Numbered from the stretch's first letter, positions 1 to 11,461 are shown. The stretch: DNA of 64,000 nucleotides from Bathynomus jamesi (GCA_023014485.1 JAJOZX010002357.1:282501-346500), one strand, 5' to 3'. The notes: generated by a model not told the origin, from the letters alone. Made by a program: numbers and translations.

Positions 1-99
1 AAGTAGCTCCCTATTTTGGATTGGTAAAAAAATACGTATATTATCCATTTATTTCAGAAGAAATAATATGAAAAGGTAGGCATACATGGTAGGTTTTCT

Positions 100-399
100 C
101 TAAAATTCAATGTGGGCTCCAACTCTTTCCACCAGCTTCTGGAGCCGCCCAGGAATGGCGTCCACTGACTTTAGCAGGAACTCCGGCGGGATGGAGGACA
201 TGACTTCCCGAATTCGGTCCTCCAGTTCTTCCAATGTCCTCGGTTTGGTGCGGTAGACTTCTTCCTTTACCCACCCCCAAAGAAAGAAGTCGCACGGTGT
301 CAAGTCCGGGCTCCTGGCTGGCCATTGATGTGGACCACGACGACCCATCCAACGCCCAGGGAAGTGGGCATCCAGCCACTCACGGACAACAAGAGCGAA
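100..399 (-). pseudogene. DD41D transposase C-terminal half (left arm)
   Basis: Read on the minus strand, this arm encodes a transposase C-terminus with the block MGRRGPHQWPARSPDLTPCD, then FFLWGWVKEEV, ending in GAHIEF and a stop at 100-102. The third catalytic Asp is in TPCDFFLWG. The second Asp (QDGAPPH) lies in the loop, so only the plus copy has it. Upstream DNA-binding domains are absent. It cannot encode an active enzyme. It is the mirror image of the right arm. Confidence 0.8.
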
Positions 400-408
400 G
401 TGCTGAGC

Positions 409-857
409 GGTACCTTGCTATGTTGCGAAACGAGGTCTGGCCGGTTGTCAGCACATGGGAGAACATCGACGATCTGATATTTATGCAAGATGGCGCCCCT
501 CCGCACTTCGCTCTTGTTGTCCGTGAGTGGCTGGATGCCCACTTCCCTGGGCGTTGGATGGGTCGTCGTGGTCCACATCAATGGCCAGCCAGGAGCCCCG
601 ACTTGACACCGTGCGACTTCTTTCTTTGGGGGTGGGTAAAGGAAGAAGTCTACCGCACCAAACCGAGGACATTGGAAGAACTGGAGGACCGAATTCGGGA
701 AGTCATGTCCTCCATCCCGCCGGAGTTCCTGCTAAAGTCAGTGGACGCCATTCCTGGGCGGCTCCAGAAGCTGGTGGAAAGAGTTGGAGCCCACATTGAA
801 TTTTATAGAAAACCTACCATGTATGCCTACCTTTTCATATTATTTCTTCTGAAATAA
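409..857 (+). pseudogene. DD41D Tc1/mariner-superfamily transposase fragment (right arm)
   Basis: The translated region has the motif FMQDGAPPHFALVVREWLD (second catalytic Asp) and then SPDLTPCDFFLWGWVKEEVY (third Asp). Counting between the two Asp residues gives 41 intervening residues, so this is a DD41D catalytic spacing, as reported for rosa-like elements. The helix-turn-helix DNA-binding region and the first Asp are missing. The stop after GAHIEF found in the left arm is mutated here, so the frame runs on to 857. The 5' part of the open frame (from about 234) is antisense of the left arm and not genuine. This is a dead relic. The subfamily name is inferred from spacing only. Confidence 0.75.
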
Positions 858-920
858 ATGGATAATATACGCATTTTTTTACCAATCCAAAATAGGGAGC
901 TACTTTCCGCCCACCCTGTA

Positions 921-1017
921 TTATATATATATATATATATATATAACCCTGGAGGGATTAAATGAAGACATGAAAAATACTGGAGCGTAGTGGGTGCTCA
1001 ATTTATTCTTTCTTGCG

Positions 1018-1059
<42 letters not shown>

Positions 1060-1066
1060 CTCTCTG
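921..1066. repeat. (TA)n and (CT)n microsatellites
   Basis: An AT dinucleotide run occupies 922-946 and a CT run 1017-1064. Nothing else is recognisable between them. Confidence 0.95.
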
Positions 1067-1414
1067 TATATATATAAGAATTAATAATGAAGGGTAAAAG
1101 TAATTGTGAAAGGAGAATCTCATTAAAATTTGAAGGTAAAAATGAAAATGTTGGACCCCCCCCTCAAAAAATAATTAAAAATTCAAAATAAAAAAAATAA
1201 CTAAAAACTGAAACCAACATAAAATTTGGTTAAAAAATGTTTCGTAAAGAAAAATGTTAACAATTTTTTGAAAATTGTTAAAATTTTTGGAAAAAAAAAA
1301 TTGGTCAACGTTTTTTTTTAAGATTTGAAAGTTGTTTCGCAAAAGAATTATTTTTTAACGAATGAAATAAAAATTTCTTTTAAAGCAAAATCACAAAATA
1401 TATTCGCAAAACAA
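1067..1414. other. AT-rich spacer, nothing recognised
   Basis: A-rich, low-complexity sequence with short homopolymers (1259-1320). No open frame or repeat signature was recognised. Confidence 0.6.
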
Positions 1415-1555
1415 ACCATAACTCTCGGGGGTGCGGAGAGTGAGGGATGTCATTACATCAGGTCGCTACATTACGTGGATTCAGAAGCGGGTCACCCATC
1501 CAACTACGGAACAGACCCAACGTCGCTAATAAAATCCCCCTTCATTGCATAATTA
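1415..1555 (-). mobile_element. SINE-B, copy 1 (tRNA-like short repeat)
   Basis: On the minus strand the segment reads GACGTTGGGTCTGTTCCGTA, then GTTGGATGGGTGACCCGC and TGAATCCACGTAATGTAGC. The same order of blocks recurs at 9130-9280 and 41220-41460. The GTTNGATGGNTGAC block resembles a pol III A box and the TTC(A/G)AATC-like block a degenerate B box. No coding potential. A tRNA-derived SINE is the simplest reading. A 5S-derived head is an alternative, because GATGGGTGACC also occurs in 5S rRNA. Confidence 0.5.
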
Positions 1556-1833
1556 ATTCACGTTAAAAATACAATTTACAAAGAAGAGAAAGCTTGAAGC
1601 TTACATTTAGAACACTGTTGAAATGTACAATTGTGGTAAAAAAAGAATTAAAAAATTTAAAAAATTCTGAGAGATTAAAAAATTTCTAATTAGTTATATG
1701 TGGGTTTTCTTTGTATATTTTATTCCTTTTTGGTGACAGTAATAAAGTTTAAAAAACAAAACCCAATCATCATATACTAATTAGTAATTTTGTATGCTTT
1801 TTAGAAATTTTGTTTTTGTGAGCGAACTTTTTT

Positions 1834-1866
<33 letters not shown>

Positions 1867-1867
<1 letters not shown>

Positions 1868-2627
1868 GGTGTCCCATAAGTCCGGCATCATAGGAGAAAT
1901 TCATATTTTTCTATTTCTACAAACCATAATTCATATGCTCGGGATGCCAATTTCCCGTCCACCATTCTGTTCAGTGACGAGGCTGTTTTTTATGGAAATG
2001 GTGAGGTAAATGACAGAACACCCGCTACTGGTCTCAAAACAACCCTCACTGGTATACCTCTTCAAAGGAACAAGGTGCATCTCGGATGATGGTATGGTGT
2101 GGCATTTGGAAGGATCGCATCATAGGTCCCCTCTTTTTCGATGAACATGTCACTGGAGGCACCTACCTACGTATGCTCAAGGAAGAAGTGTTTCCCAATG
2201 TCTTGAACGAAGAAGGAAATTTCCCAACATGGTTCCAACAAGACGGCGCTCCTGCACATTACAGCACCCAAGTAAGGGAATACCTGAACCAACAATTCCC
2301 TGGTCATTGGATATGACGTCGAGGGCCTGTGGAATGGCCAGCTAGAAGCCCGGATCTCACGCCACTAGATTTTTATCTCTGGGGCCACTTGAAAGCGCGG
2401 TATACGCAGAGAAAATTAAGAGTGTTGAACATTTGCGGCAGCGCATTATTGGGGCATATAACACCATTACTCCTGACATCATTCACCGTGAGCTAGCTGA
2501 CTGGGTATCACGTCTGAATTTGTGTATTGAAAACAATGGTGGACATATTGAGCACGTTCTGTAAATAAAAGCTTTTGTTTTGCCTTTTTTTATTATTTTT
2601 CCTATGATTCCGGACTTATGGGACACC

Positions 2628-2630
<3 letters not shown>
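1867..2630 (+). mobile_element. DD41D mariner-type element, internally deleted copy 1
   Basis: The left terminus reads CGGTGTCCCATAAGTCCGGC and the right end is the reverse complement of CAGGGTGTCCCATAAGTCCG, flanked by TA and (TA)n. Length is 764 bp, too short for an autonomous Tc1/mariner element of about 1.3 kb or more. The interior holds only the catalytic half of a transposase. A second copy at 44922-45023 plus 50008-50675 has almost the same net length and content, so this is a repeated deletion derivative rather than a single accident. Confidence 0.85.
1900..2563 (+). pseudogene. DD41D transposase, catalytic region only, broken
   Basis: The longest intact stretch (2086-2316) encodes MVWCGIWKDRIIGPLFFDEH and on through FQQDGAPAHYSTQVREYLNQ (second catalytic Asp). 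Just after, a TGA replaces the Gly codon of the conserved WIGRRGP block. Downstream sequence still encodes SPDLTPLDFYLWGHLK and ends near a GGHIEHVL C-terminus. The spacing between the second and third Asp is 41 residues. The first Asp region (LFSDEAVF in the sister copy) lies near 1970 in a shifted frame. No helix-turn-helix domain is present. Several frame breaks make this inactive. Confidence 0.8.
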
Positions 2631-2684
<54 letters not shown>

Positions 2685-2698
2685 ATATATATACATAT
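2631..2698. repeat. (TA)n microsatellite
   Basis: A long AT dinucleotide run immediately after the DD41D element's right end, i.e. at its TA target site. Confidence 0.95.
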
Positions 2699-3728
2699 AT
2701 AATCTTAAAATAAGACTATATAAAACTTGGTTGAAGAGGAATAATTTTACATAACCTTACAAAAATCAAAAATTTTAAGAACGATAATTTTTTACAAATT
2801 TTGTTGTACGTTCTCAGAAATCATTTACGTTCTGAAATTAATTATAGAGAAGTAAACAGGATCCCCAAATTCAGAGTTGAAATTAACATCGTATCCCTAA
2901 AATGACATTCCAGTGTCGCTCTCTCGCGGTGTAGGTATCTTAATTATCTTGATTTCAAGGTATGTAGGACAAAGTGAACCGTTATCCGAGATCGATTTGC
3001 GTATAAATTCGAAGTGTTTAAAGTATCACTGAAAATTTAAAAATAGCACCGGTCAGTTACTTGTGTATTCTAACGACACCAAACAGTTATTAGAATGGCG
3101 ACAATAAACTTACAATATCTTTTATATAAATTTCAGCGGCTATTACAGTTTTTTTCAATTTTTGTGGAGGTAATCCATAATTTGGGGGTAAAATTTTGGG
3201 GGTCTTTCTGTTTTTTATGATAAAGGAACGCGTGTAATGCCTTTGTATATATTATAAACGTATTTGTTTATTATTTTTAAATTGTACATTATTTATATAG
3301 ATTTTTTTTTTTTTTTTTTTTAACAATTGTTCAGCTAGGATCGATTTGCGTTCGACGCCTCTGCAGCATCCCGCCTCATTTGGGGGATTTGATGTAGGAG
3401 GAGAGAATTGCTTTCTACTTTCACCCTGTCCTATAATAGCCAGCTAGTTAGTCACTTTCAGTTGAAAACAAACTTTTCATTGAATTCTTTAATGCATAAA
3501 CCCGCACAAGATCGAATTGCAATAAGGTTGACCTCCATCAGGTCAAATGCTGCCATTATTAAATTTGATTTTGTCCATGTAAATCTCATCACCGAGGCAA
3601 TAATTAAATTTTTAAAATTGGAAAGCAGCAAATTGTACGAGTTTCTTTTATATATTTTTTTTTACATTTTACTGTAACTTTTCGGGATTTGACTCGCGTT
3701 TTTGTGTCTTGGGACGACTTTATTAATC
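2699..3728. other. Spacer, nothing recognised
   Basis: Mixed AT-rich sequence with a T run at 3300-3322. Short open frames exist (for example 3408-3677), but none has a recognisable motif or coding-like composition. Confidence 0.55.
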
Positions 3729-3730
3729 TA

Positions 3731-3961
3731 CAGAGAGCGGACAAAAGTAAATAGACACCTTAGGTTTTTCCATAGTTTTGAGTTGATAATAAAAGTCAAT
3801 AAGTAAGAACAGATTTATTGAATCAATATCTTTAGAACCGCGTTGTTTTCTCCTTTGCATTACGTAAAGTTCTCACTCGTTCTCACATTTCATTGATAAG
3901 CTTCGCCATTTGTTCTTGAGGACAAGCATCGGGATGTCTATTTACTTTTGTCAACCCTGTG
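3731..3961. mobile_element. Tc1-type MITE, 231 bp
   Basis: The ends are imperfect inverted repeats: CAGAGAGCGGACAAAAGTAA on the left, and the reverse complement of CACAGGGTTGACAAAAGTAA on the right. Both continue as ATAGACAYC, giving about 29 bp TIRs. TA dinucleotides flank both sides (3729-3730 and 3962-3963). The interior has no transposase open frame. Non-autonomous Tc1/mariner-type element by structure; its partner is not identified in this window. Confidence 0.75.
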
Positions 3962-3963
3962 TA

Positions 3964-4842
3964 TTTCGTTGTTTACTTTGTATAAAATGACGCAAACTTG
4001 TAGTATTTATCCTACACCTAATAATAAGGAATGAGTCAGTTTAATTTCGTAGTTTGACACTTCATCGGGGTAACGTATCTACCCATTTTCGGGTATTCAT
4101 TATGTACCTATTATATGGGAATATATATAAATAATACATTTATTGAAAATTGATTACGCATTACCCTCATAAGCTTAAATTTAAATAAAAATAAATTAAA
4201 ACAATACAAACGATAATAATTCATTATTCACTTATCCACATAATCTTTTAATCCAGCATTCAATACAAAAATATTCTTAGGCCACATTCACGGTTTTCCT
4301 TAAAGAACGTGAAGACCATTCATTCTTTAATTAATTTAATAACATAATCCAAATATTAAATCTACATATGAAATAGAAAGACGTTATTGTTAACCTTTGC
4401 AGACATTAACTCCAACGATCAAATACACTTCTCAAAAAATTAATCTACAGTTCTACACATGTGTAGCCAGTTATGATTTATCTCCACCAGTCTATTTGAA
4501 ACGGAACTTAATAAACACTTTAAAGAGACAAACCATGTCACTTAACAAGTGGTTTATTACTCCCAAGTCATTTAAAGTTTCGATAGGATTCTGTCGTTTG
4601 CTTCTTTGCTGTCTTCGAGGAAAGATATATAGCCATATTTGTCTGAAAACCTGAAATTATACATACACGTTTACAAGTCTTCCAGTAAACGTCGCCATCC
4701 AACTCCTGTCTCTCTTTCGGCTTATATTTCTTCCTGAAATCGTGTAAAATCTGTTCTTCGACTCGCCAAAAATTCATTTATCAGACAAAAGTGTGGAAAC
4801 TCATCTAATACTAATTTTTTCGCTTCTTTCTAGCATCTAGCC
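3964..4842. other. AT-rich spacer, nothing recognised
   Basis: No recognisable gene or repeat. The small minus-strand frame at 4568-4777 has no family motif and is probably fortuitous. Confidence 0.5.
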
Positions 4843-6310
4843 ATGAACCTCTCCAACAACTTTACTTTTTCTTTCCCTCCTCTTTTCCATTTTGATGGCT
4901 CAGTTGCTATCTCTTCTCCCGATAAAACTGAACTCTTCGCTCAAACTTTCGCTTCCAACTCAACCCTGGACGATTCCGGTGCTGTTCCTCCATCTCCTCT
5001 CTCTGACTTAATTATTTCTGAAATTAGAGTCTACTCCAAAGGGAGTCGTACGGTCCTGATGGTGTCCTTTCTGTTGTTCCCAAGAACTGTACTTCTGTGC
5101 TCTCATCCTACCCAAGCAAATTCTTTCATCTTTGTCTTTTATCTGGTACTTTTCCTTTCTGCTGGAAGTTCGCTTTCATTCAGCCTGTTCCAAAGAAGGG
5201 TGACCACTTTCAACCCTCCAACTATTGTCAAATTGCTTTGAATTCTTGCCTTTCCGAAGTTTTTGAATCTATCATTAATAGGAAGATTCTTAAACACCTC
5301 TTTTCTCAACATCAGATTGTCACTATGGGTTTCGCAAGGACGCTCTACTGGTGATCTTCTTGCATATTTATTTGACTCTTGGTCATCCTCCTTTCGGATT
5401 TCGTTGAAGCCTTTGATATTACGCTGACATATCAAAAGCTTTTGATAGAGTCAGCACAAATTCTTAATCTCCAAACTGCCCTCCTTCTGCTGCTATCCTT
5501 TTATCTGTGCCTTCATCTCTAATTTCCTTTCTGGCTGATCTATAGCTGCGGTTGAAGATGGTCACTGGTCTTTTAAGGCTATTAATAGTGGTGTTCCTCA
5601 GGGCTCTGTCCTGTCACCCACTCTTTTTCTTTTATTTATCAATGATCTATTAAGTCGCGCTTCTTATCCTATCCACTCCTATGCTGATGATTCCACTCTT
5701 CACTTCTCCATCCGTTTCGACAAAGCGTCCCTCCCAATAGTCAATCCACAGTTTTTTCAACCCGACTCAGTTGCTGTACAGGGGTCTTGTTCGCCCCTGT
5801 ATGGAGTGCGCGTCTCATGTGTGGGGTGGCTCAAGCCACTCAACCCACACAGCTGTCCAAAGGCTTTTCGTCTTATCAATTCCCCGCCTCTTACTAAATG
5901 TCTTCACTTCCTCTCTCTTCGTCGCAATGTTGTCTCACTCTCTGTTTACTATCGCTATTATAATCAACACTGCTCTTCTGAACTCTCTAACTGCATGCCT
6001 CCTCTTTTAAGGAGAGCTCGCAGTACTCGACTTTCGACACAGTCTCATTCCTTTTTTGTTCACCTCCCAAACGCAAGGGCTAATCGGTATTTTCAATCTT
6101 TCATCTACTGAACCGGTCAACTCTGGAACGCTCTTCCTCAATCCATCTTTCCCCCTGTCTATGACCTCCAATCTTTCAAACGCAAAGTGTCCAGGCATCT
6201 CGAAAACCCTGGACCTTGATTTTGGTCCTCTTTTTCCTCTAATAGGGGGAGGGGGGGGTGCGTTTTAGGGAGCATTTGCCCCTGGTTCCTCCTTCTTGCA
6301 TAAAAAAAAA
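4843..6310 (+). pseudogene. Jockey-like LINE reverse transcriptase, 5'-truncated and frameshifted
   Basis: Translated fragments in several frames give, in order: a linker (SSPDKTELFAQTFASNSTLD); an RT finger region with FAFIQPVPKKGDHFQPSNYC; the palm block NSGVPQGSVLSPTLFLLFIN; and SYADDSTLHFS with the YADD catalytic box (about 5550-5700). A C-terminal tail follows, with LLRRARSTRLSTQSHSFFVH and WNALPQSIFPPVYDLQSFKR (about 6000-6200). The copy ends in a short A run near 6302-6310. The endonuclease and ORF1 are absent, so it is 5'-truncated. Frame changes near 5040, 5240-5560 and 5720 kill it. The jockey-type affinity rests on the GVPQGSVLSP/YADD context and the tail. Confidence 0.8.
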
Positions 6311-7529
6311 CACTGTCCAATCATAAAAAACTGTACAGTACACCATCTCATCATAGTTATTGATATTAAAATCATAGCATGAACAAATGAAAAGGTTTAT
6401 TGTACTGTAGTTCTTTGATAAAACATTTTCGTATGCTTGTTTTCAATTTTTTGGGGGTCTCAAATATGAAATTTACAAATAAAAAATTTAATATTAAAAT
6501 TTAAAATTGGTAATGAAATAATTATAATTTATTGTTTGAAATAATTTTATCTAATCTTAATTTCTGTAATTTAATTTTAAAGTTCATAATGTCAACAATC
6601 AACTAATTATGAAAAAATATTTTATTTATGTCGACTCCAAAAGGATAACTGAATAATGATTCATAATCCCTCTGGCGTCACAATCCCTCTGATGCCGTAC
6701 CAGATGATGCGTACAGCGAATAATTGTGTACATAATTTTATGCATAATTTTAAACATAATTCTATGGCTGGAATAAAATTATACCAGTTTGAAAAATGTT
6801 TTCTTTTTTTTTTAGCTTTTTTGCCCTATTTTTATTTCCGGATATTTTGCATTCATTATTCGGTAGAATTTCTAATACAGTTTTCGCGTAACTTTATTGC
6901 CTCAATTTTTACTCTCGTCTATAATTATCTCGGAAGTTTGAACAAGTACGTAAGGATGAGAACATCCTCATTTTGGCGATATTGTAAAATATTTGGCGAT
7001 ACTGTCAAAAGTATGGCTAAAGTTTAGAGATAAATGTCTAGTGCTATTATACGCCTTTGCAGACCTACCTTCAACTCTTTCAGAACTTATCTGACCACTT
7101 ATTTCAACTCTGAATTGCATTACGTTTTAAGAATTTACAAGAAAACCTGTAATTCTGTCATCCCTTAAACTCAAAAAAAAAGTTCTTCACCACGGAAGAG
7201 ATATTGTCCCACTATAGAGACACTATAAGGAACTATAGAAGCACTATAAAGGTACTATAGATACACATAAAGGCGTTACAGAAGCACAATATAGAGTTTA
7301 TATGGTGTATGGTTATACTTATACGCTTGCACTTTTTCATGGTATCAGTACAGAATCTCAGACTCTCCTCATCCTTGTATGAAGTAATTTCTTATACACT
7401 TATGCAGCTGCATATAAAGATCAGTTTATACAGGCCCAAACTTTTATCCTCACAATCTCTGAAGCCAGGAGCGGACAGCGTAAACGTTTACCCAACAACA
7501 CAGTAAATGTAAACATTTTACCAAACGTT

Positions 7530-7532
<3 letters not shown>
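6311..7532. other. Spacer, nothing recognised
   Basis: AT-rich. A short degenerate tandem array of CACTATARRG-like words occupies about 7205-7300. The 123-codon frame at 6656-7027 has no recognisable motif and a composition like the surrounding AT-rich DNA. Confidence 0.5.

Positions 7533-7591
<59 letters not shown>
7533..7591. repeat. (CT)n microsatellite
   Basis: Uninterrupted CT dinucleotides over about 58 bp. Confidence 0.97.
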
Positions 7592-7596
<5 letters not shown>

Positions 7597-8273
7597 AATT
7601 CAGAACCGTCACTATTAACGCCATAACAACAGGATACAACAAACGATCAAAGGAAGTATTGTTTTTGTTTAACTCATATGGTACGTTACTGAGATCTGTA
7701 TGGAGTCTCCCTTGAAGGGAAATCTGTATGGAGTCTCCCTTTATAAGCTCTACTATACAATCCGCATACAAACCTTTAAATAAAATCACGGGAAAGAGAA
7801 CATAAAAATGTTTTTCTTTCTCGAGCGCCAAACACTCTTTTATTGAAAGCCCACAATATATATATATATATATATATAAAGCAAATGTTAATTGAAAATA
7901 TAGTTAAAAAAACTAATACCTTTATTTATTTACACTTTCAGTCTAGTCTTGCACGCCGTCGTACTCTTTAGCTTGCCATGAACATTGTCATTTCATTAAG
8001 TTAATTACGAATACTTTCTGCAGCTTTTTAGAACACTCGTAATATAGAGCCATCAAATTATTTTCATACCTTTCTTTGTCTTGCTTTCTCTCGCGAAAAT
8101 ACTTTCTCCCATTTTCTAATTAAATTAACATCTTCAGAGTAACGTTGGGTTCGGTGACTTGCCGAAAACTTTTTTTTTTTTTTCACAAATGAACCAGGAA
8201 CTGCGATGGTCTGGTTCAGTTCTCTGATGATTATCACTTTGGTTTGCTTAAGTTTTAGCTTTTCTACTTTACG

Positions 8274-8322
<49 letters not shown>

Positions 8323-8603
8323 TTCAGGAACACGACGGGATATAAAAGAGTATGGACCTTATATTTGAACATTGATTACTATCGAAAGTGTTCTAGTGGA
8401 TTTTGGAACCAACAAAGCTTTAGTAAAAGCAATATTCGCTACAAAACATTGAAGATGAAATTAATAATATAAAAGATTTTAAAAATTACTTTGGATAAAA
8501 ACGTAATATTAAACTTTACAGGAAACTGTTTATAAAAAATATTTTATATTGATATTAAATATTTAATTAATAAATTCATACGTGTCGCTATGTATTTTAA
8601 AGG

Positions 8604-8639
<36 letters not shown>
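7592..8639. other. Spacer with microsatellites
   Basis: Holds a short direct duplication of ATCTGTATGGAGTCTCCCTT near 7693-7743, (TA)n at 7855-7878, (CT)n at 8273-8323 and (TA)n at 8605-8639. No gene recognised. Confidence 0.6.
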
Positions 8640-8643
<4 letters not shown>

Positions 8644-8771
8644 AATAAAACCACGAAGGAAAGGAAACACAAAATGGTGCTCAAGCGCTTTCGTCTAATG
8701 AGGACGTCATTAGACGAAAGCACTTGAGCACCATTTTGTGTTTCCTTTCCTTCGTGGTTTTATTCATCATA
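8640..8771. repeat. Near-perfect 132 bp hairpin
   Basis: The left arm begins GATGAATAAAACCACGAAGG and the right arm ends with its exact reverse complement. The arms are about 62 bp with one mismatch seen, around a loop of about five bases (GGACG). (TA)n flanks both sides. Similar arm sequence (ACCACGAAGGAAA) recurs in the hairpin at 11925-12020, so this is a repeat family. Its class is not established; terminal structures of Penelope-like elements are one possibility. Confidence 0.85.
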
Positions 8772-8804
8772 AATATTTTTCACGTGTTACTTTCGTGAAA
8801 TAAT

Positions 8805-8835
<31 letters not shown>

Positions 8836-8841
<6 letters not shown>

Positions 8842-9062
8842 GAACCAAATGTAGGTGGACAGTAAATGATAACGTTTATTTTGAGAATACATATTTAATT
8901 TTTTTGTATACTATAATACAAAATAAAATTTAAATAAATTTAGTTATAATATTTAATATAATAAAACACAAACACCATAGTTATAATGAACACCATAGTT
9001 ATAATATAATATAACACAAACCGTATTCAACCTACTGTCCACCTACTTTTGGTTCACCGTGT
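8836..9062. mobile_element. Mariner-type MITE, about 225 bp
   Basis: The left end reads AGGGTGAACCAAATGTAGGT and the right end is the reverse complement of ACGGTGAACCAAAAGTAGGT. Both continue GGACAGTA, giving roughly 27 bp TIRs between (TA)n tracts. The interior is AT-rich and non-coding. Typical non-autonomous Tc1/mariner architecture. Confidence 0.75.
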
Positions 9063-9129
9063 ATATATATAAAGGAATATTCATATGTTGTAACTATAAT
9101 AATTGTGGTTGTCTAACTCCGTTCGTAAA

Positions 9130-9285
9130 ATTTAAGGTCATATGACAGAGGGGACCTAAGGCTTTATGCGAGATTCGAACTATATAGATGATGCTACATC
9201 ATCTACACATGTCACCCATCTAACTAATAAATGTACAACCCAAATCGCTTAACCCAAGTCGCTTAACGTCGTTGATGTAAGGGGA
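9130..9285 (-). mobile_element. SINE-B, copy 2
   Basis: The minus strand reads GTTAGATGGGTGACATGTGT, then TAGTTCGAATCTCGCATAAA and CCCTCTGTCATATGACCTT. The first block matches the A-box-like block of the other two SINE-B copies, and GTTCGAATC is a good pol III B-box core. The tail (CCCTCTGTCRTA) is shared with the copy at 41220-41460. No coding capacity. Confidence 0.5.
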
Positions 9286-9501
9286 AGCGTTTTGAGACGT
9301 GAGCACAAAGTAGCTCCTATTATGTATAGAAAAAGCGTATGAACAATAATAGACTAATAGACGGTAAACCTATCATTGCTCTCCTGTCTTTTTAGGGTAC
9401 AATTTTCTGAAATTGGGGTTCCTACATAAATTAGTAATCAGAACACTATAGATATTCTTAGGATCACACTATAGAACTTTCACTTGCTTTATTTCCTTTA
9501 T

Positions 9502-9502
9502 G

Positions 9503-9560
<58 letters not shown>
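9502..9560. repeat. (TA)n(TG)n compound microsatellite
   Basis: An AT run passes directly into a TG run. Confidence 0.95.
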
Positions 9561-9565
<5 letters not shown>

Positions 9566-9766
9566 TGAACATTGAATAATTCTTATATTCATATATTCTT
9601 ATATTCTTATATTCAGTTTTCCATTTGAGTTTAAACTCGCATAACGCTGACGCAAGTTCGGATAAATGTTTGATTTTCTTTCTTTTTTATTTTTGCTGAA
9701 TAATTGATGAATTATTTCTTTTTAAATTACTTTTTAGATTTAGCTTAATAATGTAATCGTGTTAAA

Positions 9767-10541
9767 TTCTGCAATGTTCATTTTCTTTATACATTCACTC
9801 TTCTTTGTAAAAGATGAAGTCATGTCTTGCTTAACACTTAATTTTAAATTTTAAGCATTTAATTTTGGCTCATATGCGTGTTTAATTTTAATCCATAATA
9901 AAATACATATTTCAATTTCCATTTTTAGTTAACTGGGCAGATCATGATAACATCAGATCTGTCAATATGCGGTTTAAAATAAAAATATGGCTTCATCTTC
10001 AAATATCTTGCTTATCTGTCTAGACATTGCTACAGCTAAAATATTTACCTTATCTACAAATATTTTGAAAAATAATACAACTTATTGAGAATAAAAAACA
10101 AAACAGGTCAACATTAAATAATAATGATGTCACCAAAAATTCAGTATATAAAGTCGAACAATTTTTCAAATATTTATTCTGATTTGTCTGACCTGACTTA
10201 GAGGCTGAGCATTACCTGTAACATTTTAGCAGTAAACTACAGTAAGAGAATATCTTTGTCTTCTCCTTCGAGCCTTGCTCTCTTTAGAGAACTTAGTCTT
10301 AAAATAGAGAAAAATAATTTCCCGATACGCTGCAAGAAGAATTCGGGAACCTTTAGAGAATTTAGTAAGCTTCACAGAATCCTCCGATCCACTACAAGAA
10401 GAAATCGGAGAGTAGTATAAGAGAAACTACTGCGATTCCCTATACGGTACCAGCTACTCCAGAGTAACAAATCCGTTGCTGCCACCTAACTAGAACCCCC
10501 GTCAACTTCGAACCGCCGAAGCCCATAGACGGAGGGGGTTA
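9767..10541 (+). mobile_element. Possible solo LTR (boundaries uncertain)
   Basis: A TATA-like box (TATATAAAG, about 10144) is followed by some 390 bp of mixed-composition sequence that differs from the AT-rich surroundings and ends GGAGGGGGTTAACA before a (TA)n tract. TGTTAA at about 9765 could pair with the terminal TTAACA as short LTR inverted repeats. No target duplication is evident, because the flank is (TA)n. No coding sequence. Weak call: it could be another promoter-bearing repeat. Confidence 0.3.
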
Positions 10542-10573
<32 letters not shown>

Positions 10574-10602
10574 CACTAGAATCACAAAATAACACGTGAC
10601 CT

Positions 10603-10641
10603 TATTAATAAGCAAACAACCACTTTCCTTGTGGTTGTTTG

Positions 10642-10646
<5 letters not shown>
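10603..10646. repeat. Short hairpin
   Basis: ATAAGCAAACAACCAC and its reverse complement GTGGTTGTTTGCTTAT face each other across a 7 bp loop, next to (TA)n. Confidence 0.85.

Positions 10647-11428
<782 letters not shown>

Positions 11429-11461
<33 letters not shown>

Larger units (their letters stand above)
1..920. mobile_element. Foldback (palindromic) DD41D Tc1/mariner-type element
   Basis: Bases 1-402 are a near-perfect reverse complement of 503-905, separated by a loop of about 100 bp. Each arm carries the 3' half of the same transposase plus the same 3' flank. The right arm is followed by CCGCCCACCCTGTA and then an AT repeat, which looks like a Tc1/mariner-type end next to a TA target. 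The left end is cut by the window, so the matching terminus cannot be seen. The structure is an inverted duplication of one element's 3' half rather than two independent full elements. What is seen: arms, loop and transposase motifs. What is inferred: formation by inverted duplication or insertion of one copy into another. Confidence 0.85.

Noticed and set aside
234..400. N-terminal extension of the plus-strand transposase frame
   Set aside because: This part is antisense of the left palindrome arm, not transposase.
6656..7027. 123-codon open frame
   Set aside because: No motif, AT-driven composition, no promoter or splice context.
7205..7300. CRISPR-like or regulatory array of CACTATA words
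   Set aside because: Spacing and unit are irregular, the genome is eukaryotic; best seen as a degenerate minisatellite.
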